From assembly GCA_026745465.1 (NCBI GenBank), contig JACYXH010000211.1, forward strand, positions 324,501 through 388,500: a stretch of DNA of 64,000 bases, read 5' to 3'. Within the stretch, counting starts at the first letter, position 1. Each line of letters begins with the position of its first letter. Made by a program: the position numbers and the translations under genes. A model generated the notes under the pieces. That model saw only the letters and a program-made list of their open reading frames with translations, ran no database searches and had not been told where the DNA came from. Below, piece by piece: positions 46,876 to 61,600 of this stretch. This DNA comes from Lota lota. Lineage: Eukaryota > Chordata > Actinopteri > Gadiformes > Lotidae.

Positions 46876-47428
46876 ATGCCAAGGGTTCGTAAAAGAAAGA
46901 CACAGCGGGGGGTGTCTGAGGAAATACTTCAAAGAGCTTCGGATCAGGTTGAGCAGGGAGAGACAATCAGATCTACTGCAAAATCCTTTGACATATGCCA
47001 TGTCACACTATCTCGCTATGTCAAACTGAGAAAACAACTCCGAGATCAGGGGTCCAATGAAAGCCCAAGAGTAGGCTACACTGGGAAGAAAGTTTTTACA
47101 GATGAACAGGAGGTAAAAGTCGCAGAATTTGTGCAGGAAGCAGCAGATCTTAGATGTGGACTGTCGCCTTTTGAGGTAAGTGGTGTGCATAAGATATAGG
47201 TGCTTAGAGCTGAGGATTGATAGAGCAGTGGGGGTAAATATTGAGACTGAGTGAGGCGCACAATAATGGAAAAAAAATGTTCACAGGTTAAAAGATTTGC
47301 CTTCCAGATGGCTGTGCAGTACCAACGAAAACGTCCCCCATCGTGGGATAGACAGTCAATGGCTGGAGCCGACTGGTTCACTGCTTTTATTAAGAGACAC
47401 CCAACCCTCTCCATCAGGAAGCATGAAG
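46876..47428 (+). mobile_element. Pogo/Tigger-type transposase, N-terminal DNA-binding part only
   Basis: Two exons, 46876-47175 and 47287-47428, are joined in phase by a GTAAGT...CACAG intron. The first encodes a basic start (MPRVRKRKTQRG) and a psq-type helix-turn-helix (EGETIRSTAKSFDICHVTLS-like). The second encodes a CENP-B/Tc5-type HTH with MAGADWFTAFIKRHPTLSIRK, a family hallmark. The DDE catalytic domain expected next was not found before 48.3 kb, so this is a remnant, or an N-terminal exon pair of a host-adopted gene. An acceptor (TTTTCAG) directly precedes the ATG and implies an upstream non-coding exon. GTTACAACT at 47484-47492 faces the GTTGTAAC boxes upstream and may mark the element's ends. 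Confidence 0.7.
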
Positions 47429-47664
47429 GTTGTGATCCATCTAATACATTTTATATAGGCGTCTTACATCCCAACTAAAATGGTGTTACAACTCACCCAG
47501 GGCGTGGGGTACAAAAAAGTAAAATTTTTCTTTGAGACCCAATATTGTTTTGGCTTTTGACACTGAAAACATCTCGGGTATGTAACAGACAAATAAAAAA
47601 AGTGTACTGCAGTGTTGGAAAACGCAACAAATCCACATGCAACATAGATATGATCAAGATTATG

Positions 47665-47900
47665 AAAGCTCATCCTGGGTCTGGGTCTCCTCCTGGGTCT
47701 TGGTCTTATCCTGGGTCTGGGTCTCCTCCTGGGTCTGGGTCTCCTCCTGGGTCTTGGTCTCTTATCCTGGGTCTGGGTCTCCTCCTGGGTCTGGGTCTCT
47801 CCTGGGTCTGGGTCTCCTCCTGGGTCTGGGTCTCCTCCTGGGTCTGGGTCTTATCCTGGGTCTGGGTCTCCTCCTGGGTCTGGGTCTCCTCCTGGGTCAG
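47665..47900 (+). repeat. Short-unit CTGGGTCTGGGT minisatellite
   Basis: Irregular 12-18 bp units of TCCTCCTGGGTCTGGGTC repeated over about 235 bp. Long repeat-only open frames arise in several frames and are not genes. Confidence 0.92.
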
Positions 47901-48016
47901 CCCAACACTATACATTCGTTTTTTTGCGGTTACTCAAATATTTTGCTATGGACCCTTGTCCATTGACTAAAAGGCTATACACATTCCAATGTAAAATATG
48001 AAATATCAATGTTAAA

Positions 48017-48262
48017 TTAAACATCAGTATCATCAAACAGGTCAATGTCCTCAATATTCAGTCCTTGCTCTTTTATTCTTTCTCGACAGCCTGTATGCCA
48101 ATCCCCATCTCTGTGGCTGAATTTTCCTGCAACTATACAAAGTCTCGTGTGATACGTGTCAAAAGTGTACGATGTTGTGGCAACACCACAATTTGGCAGA
48201 ATGTAATTTCTGTATTGTGTTAAACTCTTGTGTAAAACTAAACAAAGCCGCTTGTTTAGCTT
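48017..48262 (-). CDS. Unrecognised minus-strand open frame, possible terminal exon
   Basis: An 81-codon frame closed by TAA at 48019-48017, without an ATG of its own. A potential acceptor (GTTTAG) lies inside at its 5' side, so it could be a last exon. The translation has a non-repetitive, protein-like composition, including the segments YRNYILPNCGVATTSYTF, HTRLCIVAGKFSHRDGDWH and GLNIEDIDLFDDTDV. I do not recognise the family. It may belong to a transposable element near the pogo remnant, or to a host gene whose other exons lie at higher coordinates on the minus strand. No other exon was identified. Confidence 0.3.
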   Translation of the reverse strand, partial: KLNKRLCLVLHKSLTQYRNYILPNCGVATTSYTFDTYHTRLCIVAGKFSHRDGDWHTGCRERIKEQGLNIEDIDLFDDTDV

Positions 48263-48388
48263 TTAAGATGTCCCAAGAATGAGACGGTACTGAGAGCGTA
48301 ACCATCATCACACCTCTTCATTTTTACCACAGATGATCGTTCCCCCGAGACCTGCGCCCAGGGGAAGACGGATCCACCCCAGCGCGTC

Positions 48389-50413
<2,025 letters not shown>

Positions 50414-50690
50414 GGGCTTGGTCCCGAGGAAGGCCGTGTCCGGGACGTCGCTCCTGTCAGCCGGAGGCATAAACTACTGAGGAGCGGGGGGCCTTGTGAA
50501 AGATGTTGACACGTTTCATGTGGGAGTGCAAGTCATAATAGGTCCCTGTGTTTGGAGAAGACCAGATGAAAACGGTCTTCTTAAATACAATGGTCTTAAT
50601 TTAGACTAATCGTAATGGATTGACTATTGTCCCCTGTTGGTTTTATTTATAACTGGTCATATGTTGAAAAATAAAAAAGACTCTCAGGTA
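50414..50690 (+). other. qprt: qprt 3' UTR and poly(A) signal
   Basis: Non-coding tail after TAG 50411-50413, with AATAAA at 50670-50675. Confidence 0.6.
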
Positions 50691-52360
50691 ACAGTGTTTC
50701 CCCTATGAATGTTTCCATCGGCGGTGCTGAGGTGTGTGTGTGTAAGGTGTATTATGTTAGTGGTGCTGGTGTCTGTATGCCCGCTGCTGACGTGTGTGTG
50801 TGTGAACGGGCACAGGGAGGTTTTAGTGTGACCGCTGATTCCAGTAGGGCTCTGGTGCATGCCAACAGAAATGGTCACATACAATGGTGTAACAATATAA
50901 CATGACAAGAGATAACATGTGAGCGCACTTAGTGCGAGAGGCACATTGCTTTGGCAAAACTGTTGCTTCTGTTCTGTACAATCAAATGTTTAGGCTTCTT
51001 TCTAGTATTACGTCACTTTTGTGTTAGGGTTTATCTCTATGCCTTAAACCTTTATTCTAAAGCCATTCATGAGAGAATGTCAGCTAAGGTATGCATTTTC
51101 TATTCTTCTATAGCAGAATACTATTTTGCTGTCAGTATTTTTCCATAATGTTTCTCTAATGACAGTGTAACAATTGAGGGTGGTGCAGTAGGGGGCACCT
51201 ATGACATGTTTTGAAATAAAATAAATGGCCTTTAGGGCGCCAGAATCAAGCGATGGGGCTGCACCACTGCTGGATGCATGGATAGGAAACACTGTTCAGA
51301 ATGGATGCACGAATAAAATGCAATGTTAATCCAGATGTTTGATCCTGTAGTACTTTGGCTTTTTTTTCTCTCCTTTTTCCAAAACTAATATTAGTTACTG
51401 GTGACGTAAGACCAGTTGAAATAGCATTCAGACCACACATAGTTATATGGTGTAGATGATACAATTTAGTAATTTGGTGAGGAATGACTATGAGGAGGTT
51501 TGTGGTTTGATTGGCTCAAGGGACAGAACAGGCGTGCTGCAGGTATTATATGATGGGGAGGGGAAACATGATCACAATGTTGGTGGAAAGTTAAGCAGGC
51601 GTCATTTCACACAATTCGGTTGTAGAGAAATGTATGTTGAAATGTAAAAACAAAACTAACAAGCAAGATGGAAAGATTTTTCTGTGTCTTAAAAAAGGAA
51701 GTGTTGTAGTCTGATCTCGATGATAATTTATGGTGGCTCAACCACCACCAATGATGTAGAATGACTTGTAGAATTTTAGAGACAATTGCTTAGTTATAAT
51801 CATCTCCATGTCAAGCCATTAATTAAAAATATCTTTCTAAAATAAAATGTGAAACTAAGAGCACAACTTGAAGATCAAGTACAGAAACCACAGTGCAATC
51901 TGTTGCGGAAACACCCATTTTAAACAGCGATTGCAGGAAGTAGAGACACCCTCGGTGCATTGTAACCTTCTATTTCCTCTTTAATGATGAGCACTACTGT
52001 GGGAAACATGTACGGCCGCGGCTGCTCCCAATTTCTCTCTTTCTTTGGGGTTATTGGTAAGCTTATGCTTTTGTAAACCTTCAAAATTATGAAATATTGG
52101 TGGTTGTGATTTGACCTTTGCCTTAATAGCATTCAATGTGTACTGTGAGAAACTAATTTGATTATGTCACCGACAAATATCTATTAGTGTCTGCAAGCAT
52201 TTAATGATTGTTCTTTTGGAGTATCGACATTTTAACTGGGTTGCAATCAGCTGATGAAAGTTCATCTGAACGACTAAACCTAAACCTAAACCTAAACCAC
52301 ACCACAAGTACACCCACTATGTTGACTGAATCCAATTTGAAACCTTGGTTGGTTTGCGGT

Positions 52361-52478
52361 GTAAGACAGCAAACATGAACCTCCTCAAAGGCACGATTAT
52401 TATATATATATATATATATATATAATCGTTTTTCTAAGTTTTGTCAGTTGCCTTTGAGGAGGTTCATGTTTGCTGTCT

Positions 52479-52481
<3 letters not shown>
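52361..52481. repeat. Nested perfect inverted repeat (33-bp arms)
   Basis: The arm at 52361-52393, starting GTAAGACAGCAAACATGAAC, is the exact reverse complement of 52449-52481. The 55-bp spacer holds a second palindrome, CGATTA...TAATCG around an AT array (52394-52428). A longer TA array abuts the right arm. Confidence 0.95.

Positions 52482-52551
<70 letters not shown>
52482..52551. repeat. (AT)n microsatellite
   Basis: About 34 AT units abut the inverted repeat, 65 bp upstream of the first integrin exon seen. Confidence 0.97.
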
Positions 52552-52554
<3 letters not shown>

Positions 52555-52616
52555 TTATATAGTAAGAGGGGGGATTTTTGTGGGGGATTTAGATTTCTTT
52601 TTCTAAACATTTCCAG

Positions 52617-55600
52617 CGTTGTTCCAGCCTGTCTGCCTAGCCTTTAACATTGATACAGCTGACCCCAGCATCTACTCTGGTGATGAAAATGGTTTCTTTG
52701 GACACAAGGTGCTGCAGGTCATCACTGCCGAAGACAAAGGGTATGTACAGCAAAAGGCATTCTCTGATGAAACTCACGTCATTTGAAGATTTGATTACGT
52801 AAATAAATGTGTGATTTTTCAGAGGAGTTCCACAATCTCTATTGGCTTTGGCTTCCCTCAATAACTGAGCCTGCTAGGCAATTAGGACACACCAGCGCTC
52901 TAGTTTTAACATGTGTAGAAGCCAGGTGCAAAGAATTCAGTAGTAATAGTTATGTTATACCTTGTCCATGTCTTGTCCATGCAGGATTTTGGTCACTGCT
53001 CCCCTGCAGCAAAATGGTTCTGGAACAGTCTGCAGCTACATGAAACATACAAATAGCTGCTTCACCCCTCAAGGTAGTTAACTTAAGAAATATAACGTAT
53101 GGCAGCAATGAAGACATTAATAGCAACCATAATAACTTGAATTAATTCAAGAATATGTGTGTGATTATTGTAATTGTAAACCTACTTTCTGAATTGTAAT
53201 TCCACTGCTGTCTCGCTGTTCTCTACCAGAGGCCATGCCAGTCAGGCTGTTAGGATTGTCAATAGCTAAGGAACCAACTCGGTCCAGATTCACAGTAAGA
53301 AAGCACATCAACTGATTAGTTGATCATCATATATATGTTATTTTACGTGATAACAGATTATCTGTGTTTCTGACCTCCTCGTATAGATCTGCAGTCCAAG
53401 TGTAGCTCATGAATGCTATGATAACTCCTACCTGAATGGACAGTGCTACCAGCTCAATGAAAATTTTGAGCTCATGTCCAATTTCAAACCTGCTTTTCAA
53501 GGTAATGGTATAGCAGAAATGGTTGCAGGAATTTGAGCACACATACAGTTCTTGGGGTAGGCTACTAGAAAAATCTGATGATACTTTACGCCATTATTTA
53601 CCAACCACCCAAGCCTTCATTTCTACTTTGATTTACGTTTTGCTTTATTTACAATAATGTCCACAAAACACCAATATAATACAACCATCTCTTAAAATGA
53701 ACATGTTTTTGTGGTTTAGGGCTCATGTTGGACAAACAATTATAATTTGGCTAATGAGGAAAAAAGTTAAACTTATCAGAATGTCAGTGAAGACTTGTCT
53801 TTAATGTTATCGATTCTGTAACATTGGGAAAGACAAGTGTTAAGTCTAAATTTAAAATAATAGTTTAAATAAACTAACGCTGATGGAAAGACACTGGGTG
53901 GATCGCGTTATACATGGGGCACGGCGAGAGACACGAGGGAGGGAACGAGGCGGGAGAGAAGAGTTTTAGAGGGAGTTTTTGATTGGCTATTGCAGATCAG
54001 ATGTTGTGAGAGATACCGAGTTGGAAGACCTGTCGTATTGCTCTGCGGACAGAGATGATGTCATTTGAAACACTGTGTCTATTCATTTTCAGCTTGATTG
54101 GGATTTTTGGAAGGGACAATTCACTGGTTTCTAGACGTTAGTTACTGGGGACATATCCCTAGCGTCCCTACAAAAAACTAGCGCAGCAGTTGTGTTTTCT
54201 TTTATATGCAAAAATAGATATTTCTTTAAATATAGGCGTAAACCCCCTCTAGGGATTACGCCTATTATATGTATCCTTATACACAGTGGCATAGTCAAGA
54301 TTAACATTACTTCATTCACAACACTCTTATTTTATTCTACAACATGTCCCAATAATTAATGACATATCTCATTGTTTGTTGTGTATTCACAGATTGTACA
54401 AAGAAAACAGTGGACCTTGTCTTTCTATTTGATGGATCTGCAAGTATGACTGTCGAGGAATTCAGCAAAAACAAAGACTTCATTTTGGATATCATGAATA
54501 GCATCAAGAACTCTTCCATCAAAGTAACGCATCATAAATCGTATCATATTGCAGTGATCCTGTGCTATCTGTTGTTTGTCCCACATATTAATACTAATAT
54601 TATTGTATTATCCTGTATACTATTTTCAGTTTGCTGCAGTCCAATTCTCATCAACCTCTCGGAAAGTGTTTGACTTCAATGATTACCAAAACGGGAAGGC
54701 CACCCAGTTACTGAAGGCGGAACCGTTTCTGCGATCTCTTACGAACACATATCGGGCGTTAACATATACGCTGTAGGTTAAGACACACGTCTTTTTGCAT
54801 TTGCATGAAATTGGATCTTTTCAGGGATATTTAAGGACATGTCTTGAATATGAAATTTGACAGAGTGTATGAATGTAGTTTGTGCTTGTTACCACCATCA
54901 CTGGCACTTACCGCCATGATTGTTGACACAGTGAAACATACATTGGGCCTGCGTTGACATGCACGCTGCTGGTCATCTGGTTGAAGCACCAGCATAGGCC
55001 TACTCATCATCATCCCCACAAATAAACAGGTACATTGCGCATTGTGCCTTTGTTTCAGGGACAACCTCTTTCTAAACCAATTGGCGGGGGCCTCTCCCGA
55101 CGCCACTAAAGTCCTGGTGATAATCACAGATGGGGACCCCAGTGACAAAGACAAGATGGGGATTGTGAATAAATATGATGAGAAAAATATCATACGCTTT
55201 GTTATTGGGGTGAGTCGGACACATGAAGGTAATACCTCATCTCAAGGCTATATCAGCATTAACCCACTAACAAGGAACGTGAGCTGGGCTTAGACCGTCA
55301 GACAGGTTCGTTTTTTAGGTTAGGTGAATGCTTCTGGAAATGCTTGTGGTTGAAATGGTGTCAATAATTGGTCAACATGAAACCTAGGCCTATACCTTGC
55401 ACTTTCGTTCACCCTGCAATCTCCTCCACTTGTGTTCTATGATGATGTTCATCTATTCTATCCTCAATCCTCATAAATGTAGTACAAATGCTCGCCTAGA
55501 CCTACTCATGAAACACTTTTTATTGTATGCTATTTAAAAAGAAATCTAAAGCTGGTCCATGCCCTATTTACTTATTTAAGTTTTACAGTTCAGTTAATAA

Positions 55601-58600
55601 TGAACACTATTATACACTCCAGAGTATACATATATATATAAATTAATCCTGGTTATGCATCCAAATGCATAACCTGTAGTTGGATTTGCAGTTCCCAGAA
55701 CCACAGTTTTTTGGCTTCTCAGACATCAGGCTGCCAATGACATACTTTATCTTGACAGGTCAAAAATGTTGAGCTGAAGAACCTTTATGCCATCGCTTCA
55801 GAGCCAAAGACAACCAATACGTTTCACATCAATAATTACGATGGACTTGCCGGAATCCTGAAGAATTTTGAACGAAAGATTTTTAACACAGAAGGTGGTT
55901 TGGTATTTTCCCTCTGTATTAATGCCATTTGAATTCTCCTTTTCTGAGTTTTGTTTTTTAATATGTTTTGTTTTGTTTTTTAGATTCTCAAACGGCACTT
56001 TCTGAACAATTGAAGTATGAAATGTCTCAGAGTGGGTTTTCTAGCATCTACCACAAGGTAAAGGAATTTCGGTCTTATTTTCACTTCATGTTTCAGTTTT
56101 GAGTCCACTAAATGTAAACATTTCTGAAATCCTACAGTGTATTTATAAGATATAACTGCGATCTTCTTCTTGCTCTACAGACCAACTTGGTGCTTGGTTC
56201 AGTGGGGTCAAATGACTGGCGTGGGTCGCTGTATGAACTAGATGTGGAATCACAGGGGACACACGGGACACACATTCAGGATCCCGACATGCTGCACAGC
56301 TCGTACATGGGTAATAATCATGACGAAAATACGTTTTTATCGATAGGCTGTTTTAATGCATGCTTATTTACCAACACACGCAATAGGCTGGCAGCTGGTT
56401 TGTAACTTAATGAGAGCTTTGACCAAAAAAAACTAATGGTGAAAGAAACGTATTGAGTCCTTAGCAGAGAGAGAGAAAATAATGAGAGATTGAAAGAAGT
56501 AGAGCAATTCAGTGTGTGATGACTTGCTGAGCAATGCCTTTTTTTTAAAGTTACAAAAAAAAAGTATTGATTAGTGGTGCTATTGTTAAACACGTGTCAT
56601 TAAACTCTCGAGTGTGTGCGCTATCACATAGGCTACTCTGTGGCTGCTGGAGTAAAGGATTCGGTGACTCTCTATTTCACCGGTGCACCGCGGTACAAAC
56701 ACACAGGAGAGGTGGTACTCTTCAGAAAGACGGACAACACCTGGAAGGTGGTGCAAAGAGTGATTGGAGAGCAGGTGGGTCCTCATTTTAATATTACGAA
56801 TACAGCTAGAACAATAAACCCGCTAGAGCGCTATCCATGTAGGCTGTAGTCGCGTCGGTTAAGAGGTGGTGGAAGAGATACGCAGTAGGTAATGCAAAGC
56901 AGAGGTTTGGAGGCAGTGGATGGAGAGGAGAGGTCTCCATCCACTGCCTCCATTGGTTCTTAATGAGGGAGAGGACCAGCCCATTGGGCAAAGATGCGCT
57001 ATAACATACCTGGCTGGGCGGCCTCCTCCATGCCTTCCAAACAACCCCAGAAAGCAACCACAGAATGCTGCTAGTGGCCCCAAACTATACAGGAAGGCCG
57101 TGGTTATCAACTCCCTTTGTTCTTCTCGAGGGGTAAGCTCAGTGCCCTCCCAGGAGACAAGACCTACTCTCCCAATTGGGAGGGCAGATCTGGCACTCAA
57201 ACCCAGGCCAGCTGCAGTAGTGGCTTTGGTCTCTGAGGGGCCGGAACAGTTGCTGAGGGCATGTGACCAGGCTGTGGTCCACATCGTTTTGAATTCCAGA
57301 GCACCATCTACCTGGTCACTCGATGCGGGCCAATGGAGAATATTCTCTGACCGGGGCACATCAGAATTGGAGGATCCAGAGCATTGTTAGGTGCCCAAAG
57401 ACCTGCGCTTCCTGCAGTCCTTGCTCGAAAGAAATCCGTCACACTCCATGCGCTATTGATTGCCGAAACCTGTATGCTTTGGAACTCCTCTTACTGCCTC
57501 TGGCGGTCAGTGAGAAGGAAATAGAGAGTTACGTTTGTTACTGTGGTTCTATAAATTCTGGACTACCACCAGTGTTGTGCGTCACTCAGAACCTTGGCGA
57601 GAAGATTCTGTAGGAACAGCGGCCAAAGTCCAAAGCACTGACTCTGATCATTAACTATAGTTAATGTTAAGTTATTACAAAAATATATTAGAGGAAATAG
57701 CAGAGAAATTGACATTTTCATCCGGAAAGAAAATGTGCTGTATTTTCATGGATACTATCGCCCCAATAGTCACACCAACAATCACATAATTTCCACCGTC
57801 TTGCAACTTTAAACCTTCAAATGTAACTTTCTATTTGAATGCCCCGCCGGCCCAGATTGGTTCATACTTTGGGGCGGAGCTGTGCCAGGTAGACGTCCAA
57901 TCAGACGGCAACACTGACTTCCTCCTGGTGGGCGCACCGCTGTTCCACTATCCCCAGGAGGAGAGAGAGGGGCAGATATACGTCTACAAACTGACTAACA
58001 AGGTTAGGCTTTCTCAATGGTAAAGTGTCATAGGCAAGTGTTCATCTGCTGTCTTGTTGATCTGCGAATAATCTTGACAATCTGCCAAATTACTTCTTGT
58101 TCTGCCAGTTGGAACTGGAAAGTGCGCTGAACGTGTCGGTGCCATCGCGGGGCCGATTCGGCACGACGATCTCTTCCCTGGCCGACCTGAACGGAGACGG
58201 TCTCAGGGATGTGGCCATAGGAGCCCCGCTGGAGGACGACAACAGGGGAGCTGTGTACATTTACCTTGGCAACCAACACACTGGGATCCGCCCCACCTTC
58301 AGCCAGGTTAGTAAGGCACTATTGTGAAAGGATAAGTACACTGAAGCAACATATTGTCTGTGCCTTTCATTGGTGTTGTTTCTGCGTTCATTGACGAAAC
58401 ACCGCCGCAGCGATCCAGGGCCTTGGAGAGACGCTGGTGTCAACAGTCGAGTCTTCTTTACTTTAAAGCAGTTTAATATGGCAGATATGTAGCTGTATAA
58501 CATGTATGTAAAAAATAAGTTCAAAGTGCTGTGGCACCTTAAACTGTTGTTTTACTATTTAGTAATTTATCAGCAGACACTTGTACCCAAGCGACTTCAG

Positions 58601-61600
58601 AAACGGGCCATTAAGGAGCAGGCACGGGGTAGTCATCTTGCTCTAGGATGCCTAAGCTGCGTACATTGGGGAAGGAACCCGGTACCGTTCGGTCCGGGAG
58701 TCGAACACTGTAGCCACTAGATAATCCTGCCGTCTGTTGTGTTTCAGAGAATCACAGCAGACCCAGGAAATGATGGGATCCGTTTCTTCGGCCAAGCGGT
58801 GGACGGTAACTTTGACCTTGGAGAGGATGGACTGGCTGACCTGGTGGTTGGCTCACGTGGGGCTGCTATGGTCTTCAGGTATGTGTCCAGTTACTTTACT
58901 ATCATGGAAACGTTTGGCGAAAGGACAACTTTCACGTTTAGCGAAACCGGCCAGGCACGTGCTTTTAAATGAATTGCATTTTGTGACCCTAAGTCTGCGA
59001 CGTTGAAATGATTTTTTTATAGTGGGGTACAGTGGTGTTCTGGCCATCGGGTCCACCGGAAACAAATCCCGGTGGGCCGCCGCTTCGGCAGGCCGTCAAA
59101 AGATCCATTCCGTTTTTTACCAGCCCTGTCCGTCTCTTTGCCTCTCTGTGTGTCATTCGGGTGCACATCTCAGCGTGATGGTTGCATGTTTTGGGACTGG
59201 GCTCAATGGCCGACCGCAACTAAGTTAGTTATTGCGCAGTAACAATGCGGCCCCCCCGGGGCCGGTTCAATGGATTAGTCCAGGGCTGAATCTTTTTCCT
59301 AGTACATCCCTGGTGGTGAACGGCAGTTTTTTGCATTCCTAAATCCCACTTAAGCACTTTTGAAGGCCTTGTCTCTTCAATTACATTCTGAATGAGAGCA
59401 GAGCATATAGATGTAGAAATAGATATGACTCAAAGTGACCTTAAGTAACTTAAATTAAACCACTAAATGGGTCTTAATTGTCCTGTATTATAATACAATG
59501 TAATGGCCAGAAGCAATCAGCACAAGGTAAACCCAATCCCTCTGATGTCATCTAGGTCCAAGCCAGTGGTAAATGTCAAAGCGCGTCTGCACTTTGCACC
59601 TGCAGAGATAAGCACTGTCAACATCCACTGTCCAGAAACCCAAGACGCTCCTCTGCCTATGGTCAACCTCACGGTGTGCTTTGATTTGGCAGAAGTAACA
59701 CGCAGAAGGACTGGTAAGAGATAACATGAAGTAGCACCATTCCTGATGCTTGTGATCAACCCAAACATGTTTGTAAGTAAGCATTAGGTTTCAGCTCGTC
59801 TCCACCCACTAGACTATTGAAGAAGATATAGGTGAGCCAATCACATGAAGGCCAAACCCCTAGAAATCTTATTGGCCAAGACAGAGAGCCATAGCAAGTC
59901 TTTTCTGCAATAGCTATACATACAGGAAGTTCCTCTACAGTTGAACACACCTAGGACACTCCTTACACCATGCCCACGCTCCAAATCTACCTCCAAAACG
60001 GTAGTCTAACGGTAGTAAAGAGGCGAAAAACGATTTACCATAAATGTGGAAAAATTGCATTTTGAATGAATATGCTTACGTTTATAGAACGCATACTAAA
60101 TAGCCGAACTAAAGGGCGTGGGCTGAGGCACTAAAATACAATTCATCTTAAATGTGTGCCCAGGAACCACAAACACAGAACTGAACATCGCCTACAGTCT
60201 GGATGTGGATCCTATGAGACAAACAAGCCGTGGCTTCTTTATGGAAACAGGCACACGAGATCTTCAGAGGATTGTTGAGCTAGTGACCGAACACTGTTTC
60301 AATCACTCCGTCAACATGCCGGTATGCAGATCCCTTTAATGCTTCAAAATTCACTCCTTGTTTCACTTTTCTCAAGTTTGTTGATAATGCCTCATACAAC
60401 AAAAACACTAATGAATGGATTTTATACTGCATGACACAATTTTTATTTTAGTCATTTTTACTAGAGAGAGAAATATAAATAAATAGAAAGATGTCTGGCC
60501 TGTACCGCTGACTTATTTCTCTTTGTAGAACTGTGTGTACGATACAATATCACCCATCGACATCAGATTGAAATATTCTCAATATGAAAGGGAGAAAGCG
60601 GCAAACATCCTGAATGCCGACAGCGCTATACAGACTGCTATTGAGGTATGGTAATAGCTAAATGGTTGTTGCTCTTACAGATCTCCATGCATATATCTGG
60701 ATATATCTGTATCGGAATGGATTTCTTGCGTGTAGGATGCATGTGTTTGTAAGAAATACCAATCCCAACTATATCTCGAAAATGTCAGAGGACATTGATG
60801 CAACTTTGAATAATGATTATATGTTTGATAATGTTTATTATGCCATTGTAGATCATTTCTAGAAGATACCTTACTATAATTTGCAATAATACCTCTTTGA
60901 ATTACCTCAAAGAAAAACCTCTGGATTCTTTTGCACCTGGACCCTATTTTCCGATCATTTTGTCAATTTATTCAGTTTGATACATATCCTTATCTAATTC
61001 ATGTTTCTCTTACCAGTAGACTATGTGTGTGTGTGTAAATAGGTTTATTCATCAGTTTTTTTAATTGTAAATAAGTGTTTCAAGGCATAATCTAGCACAC
61101 AATGTTATCTCTGTCCGAAACACTGCATATTTAGTATACTCAGAGCCTTATCACTTTAACACAAGGCGTTCCACCTCATTTAAACTCTATCCCACAGGCC
61201 ACAATCTACCGTATTTCAATATCTTATGCATCATTCGTATGTGCTTCATGTGACTCCTTAACATTTGGGGATATCTTTGTTACTCGATGACTCACAATCT
61301 ATTGTTCTATTGCATCCCAGATGAAGGTGAAAACGTCTCTGTGTTTCAGGTCCCGTTCGAGAAGAACTGCAGAACCAACGACACCTGCATAGCAGAACTG
61401 GAGGTGGACTTTACCTTCACGTATGTACAGCATACATCCAACACATAACCGATCACTGTACCATACACGAGTCAGTGACTAATGGGAACTCTGTCTTCCA
61501 GCACCCCAACATTAGTGGTGGTAAACCACAACAACTTCAACGTGACCGTAAGACTGACCAACAACGGAGACGACTCCTTCAACACCAAACTCCACCTCTT

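Larger units (their letters stand above)
50691..52616. other. qprt-integrin interval
   Basis: AT-rich, with no exon recognised; the integrin signal-peptide exon should lie here or in the intron before 52617 but was not identified. A short (CTAAAC)n run lies near 52276-52298. The nested inverted repeat and TA arrays at 52361-52551 are listed separately. Confidence 0.4.

Noticed and set aside
47545-47970. Long frames with Ser/Gly/Trp or Thr/Gln/Glu repeats
   Set aside because: They come from the CTGGGT minisatellite.
52276-52298. Possible interstitial telomere repeat
   Set aside because: The unit is TAAACC, not the vertebrate TAACCC, and only about four copies occur.
54393-55894. Assigning the integrin to ITGAE (CD103)
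   Set aside because: No acidic X-domain insert precedes the I domain, and the spacing of segments follows ITGAM/ITGAL. The qprt neighbour also fits the 16p11.2 leukocyte integrin cluster.
56920-57390. Host gene in the integrin intron
   Set aside because: Its similarity is to DIRS-type retrotransposons, so it is treated as a fossil fragment.
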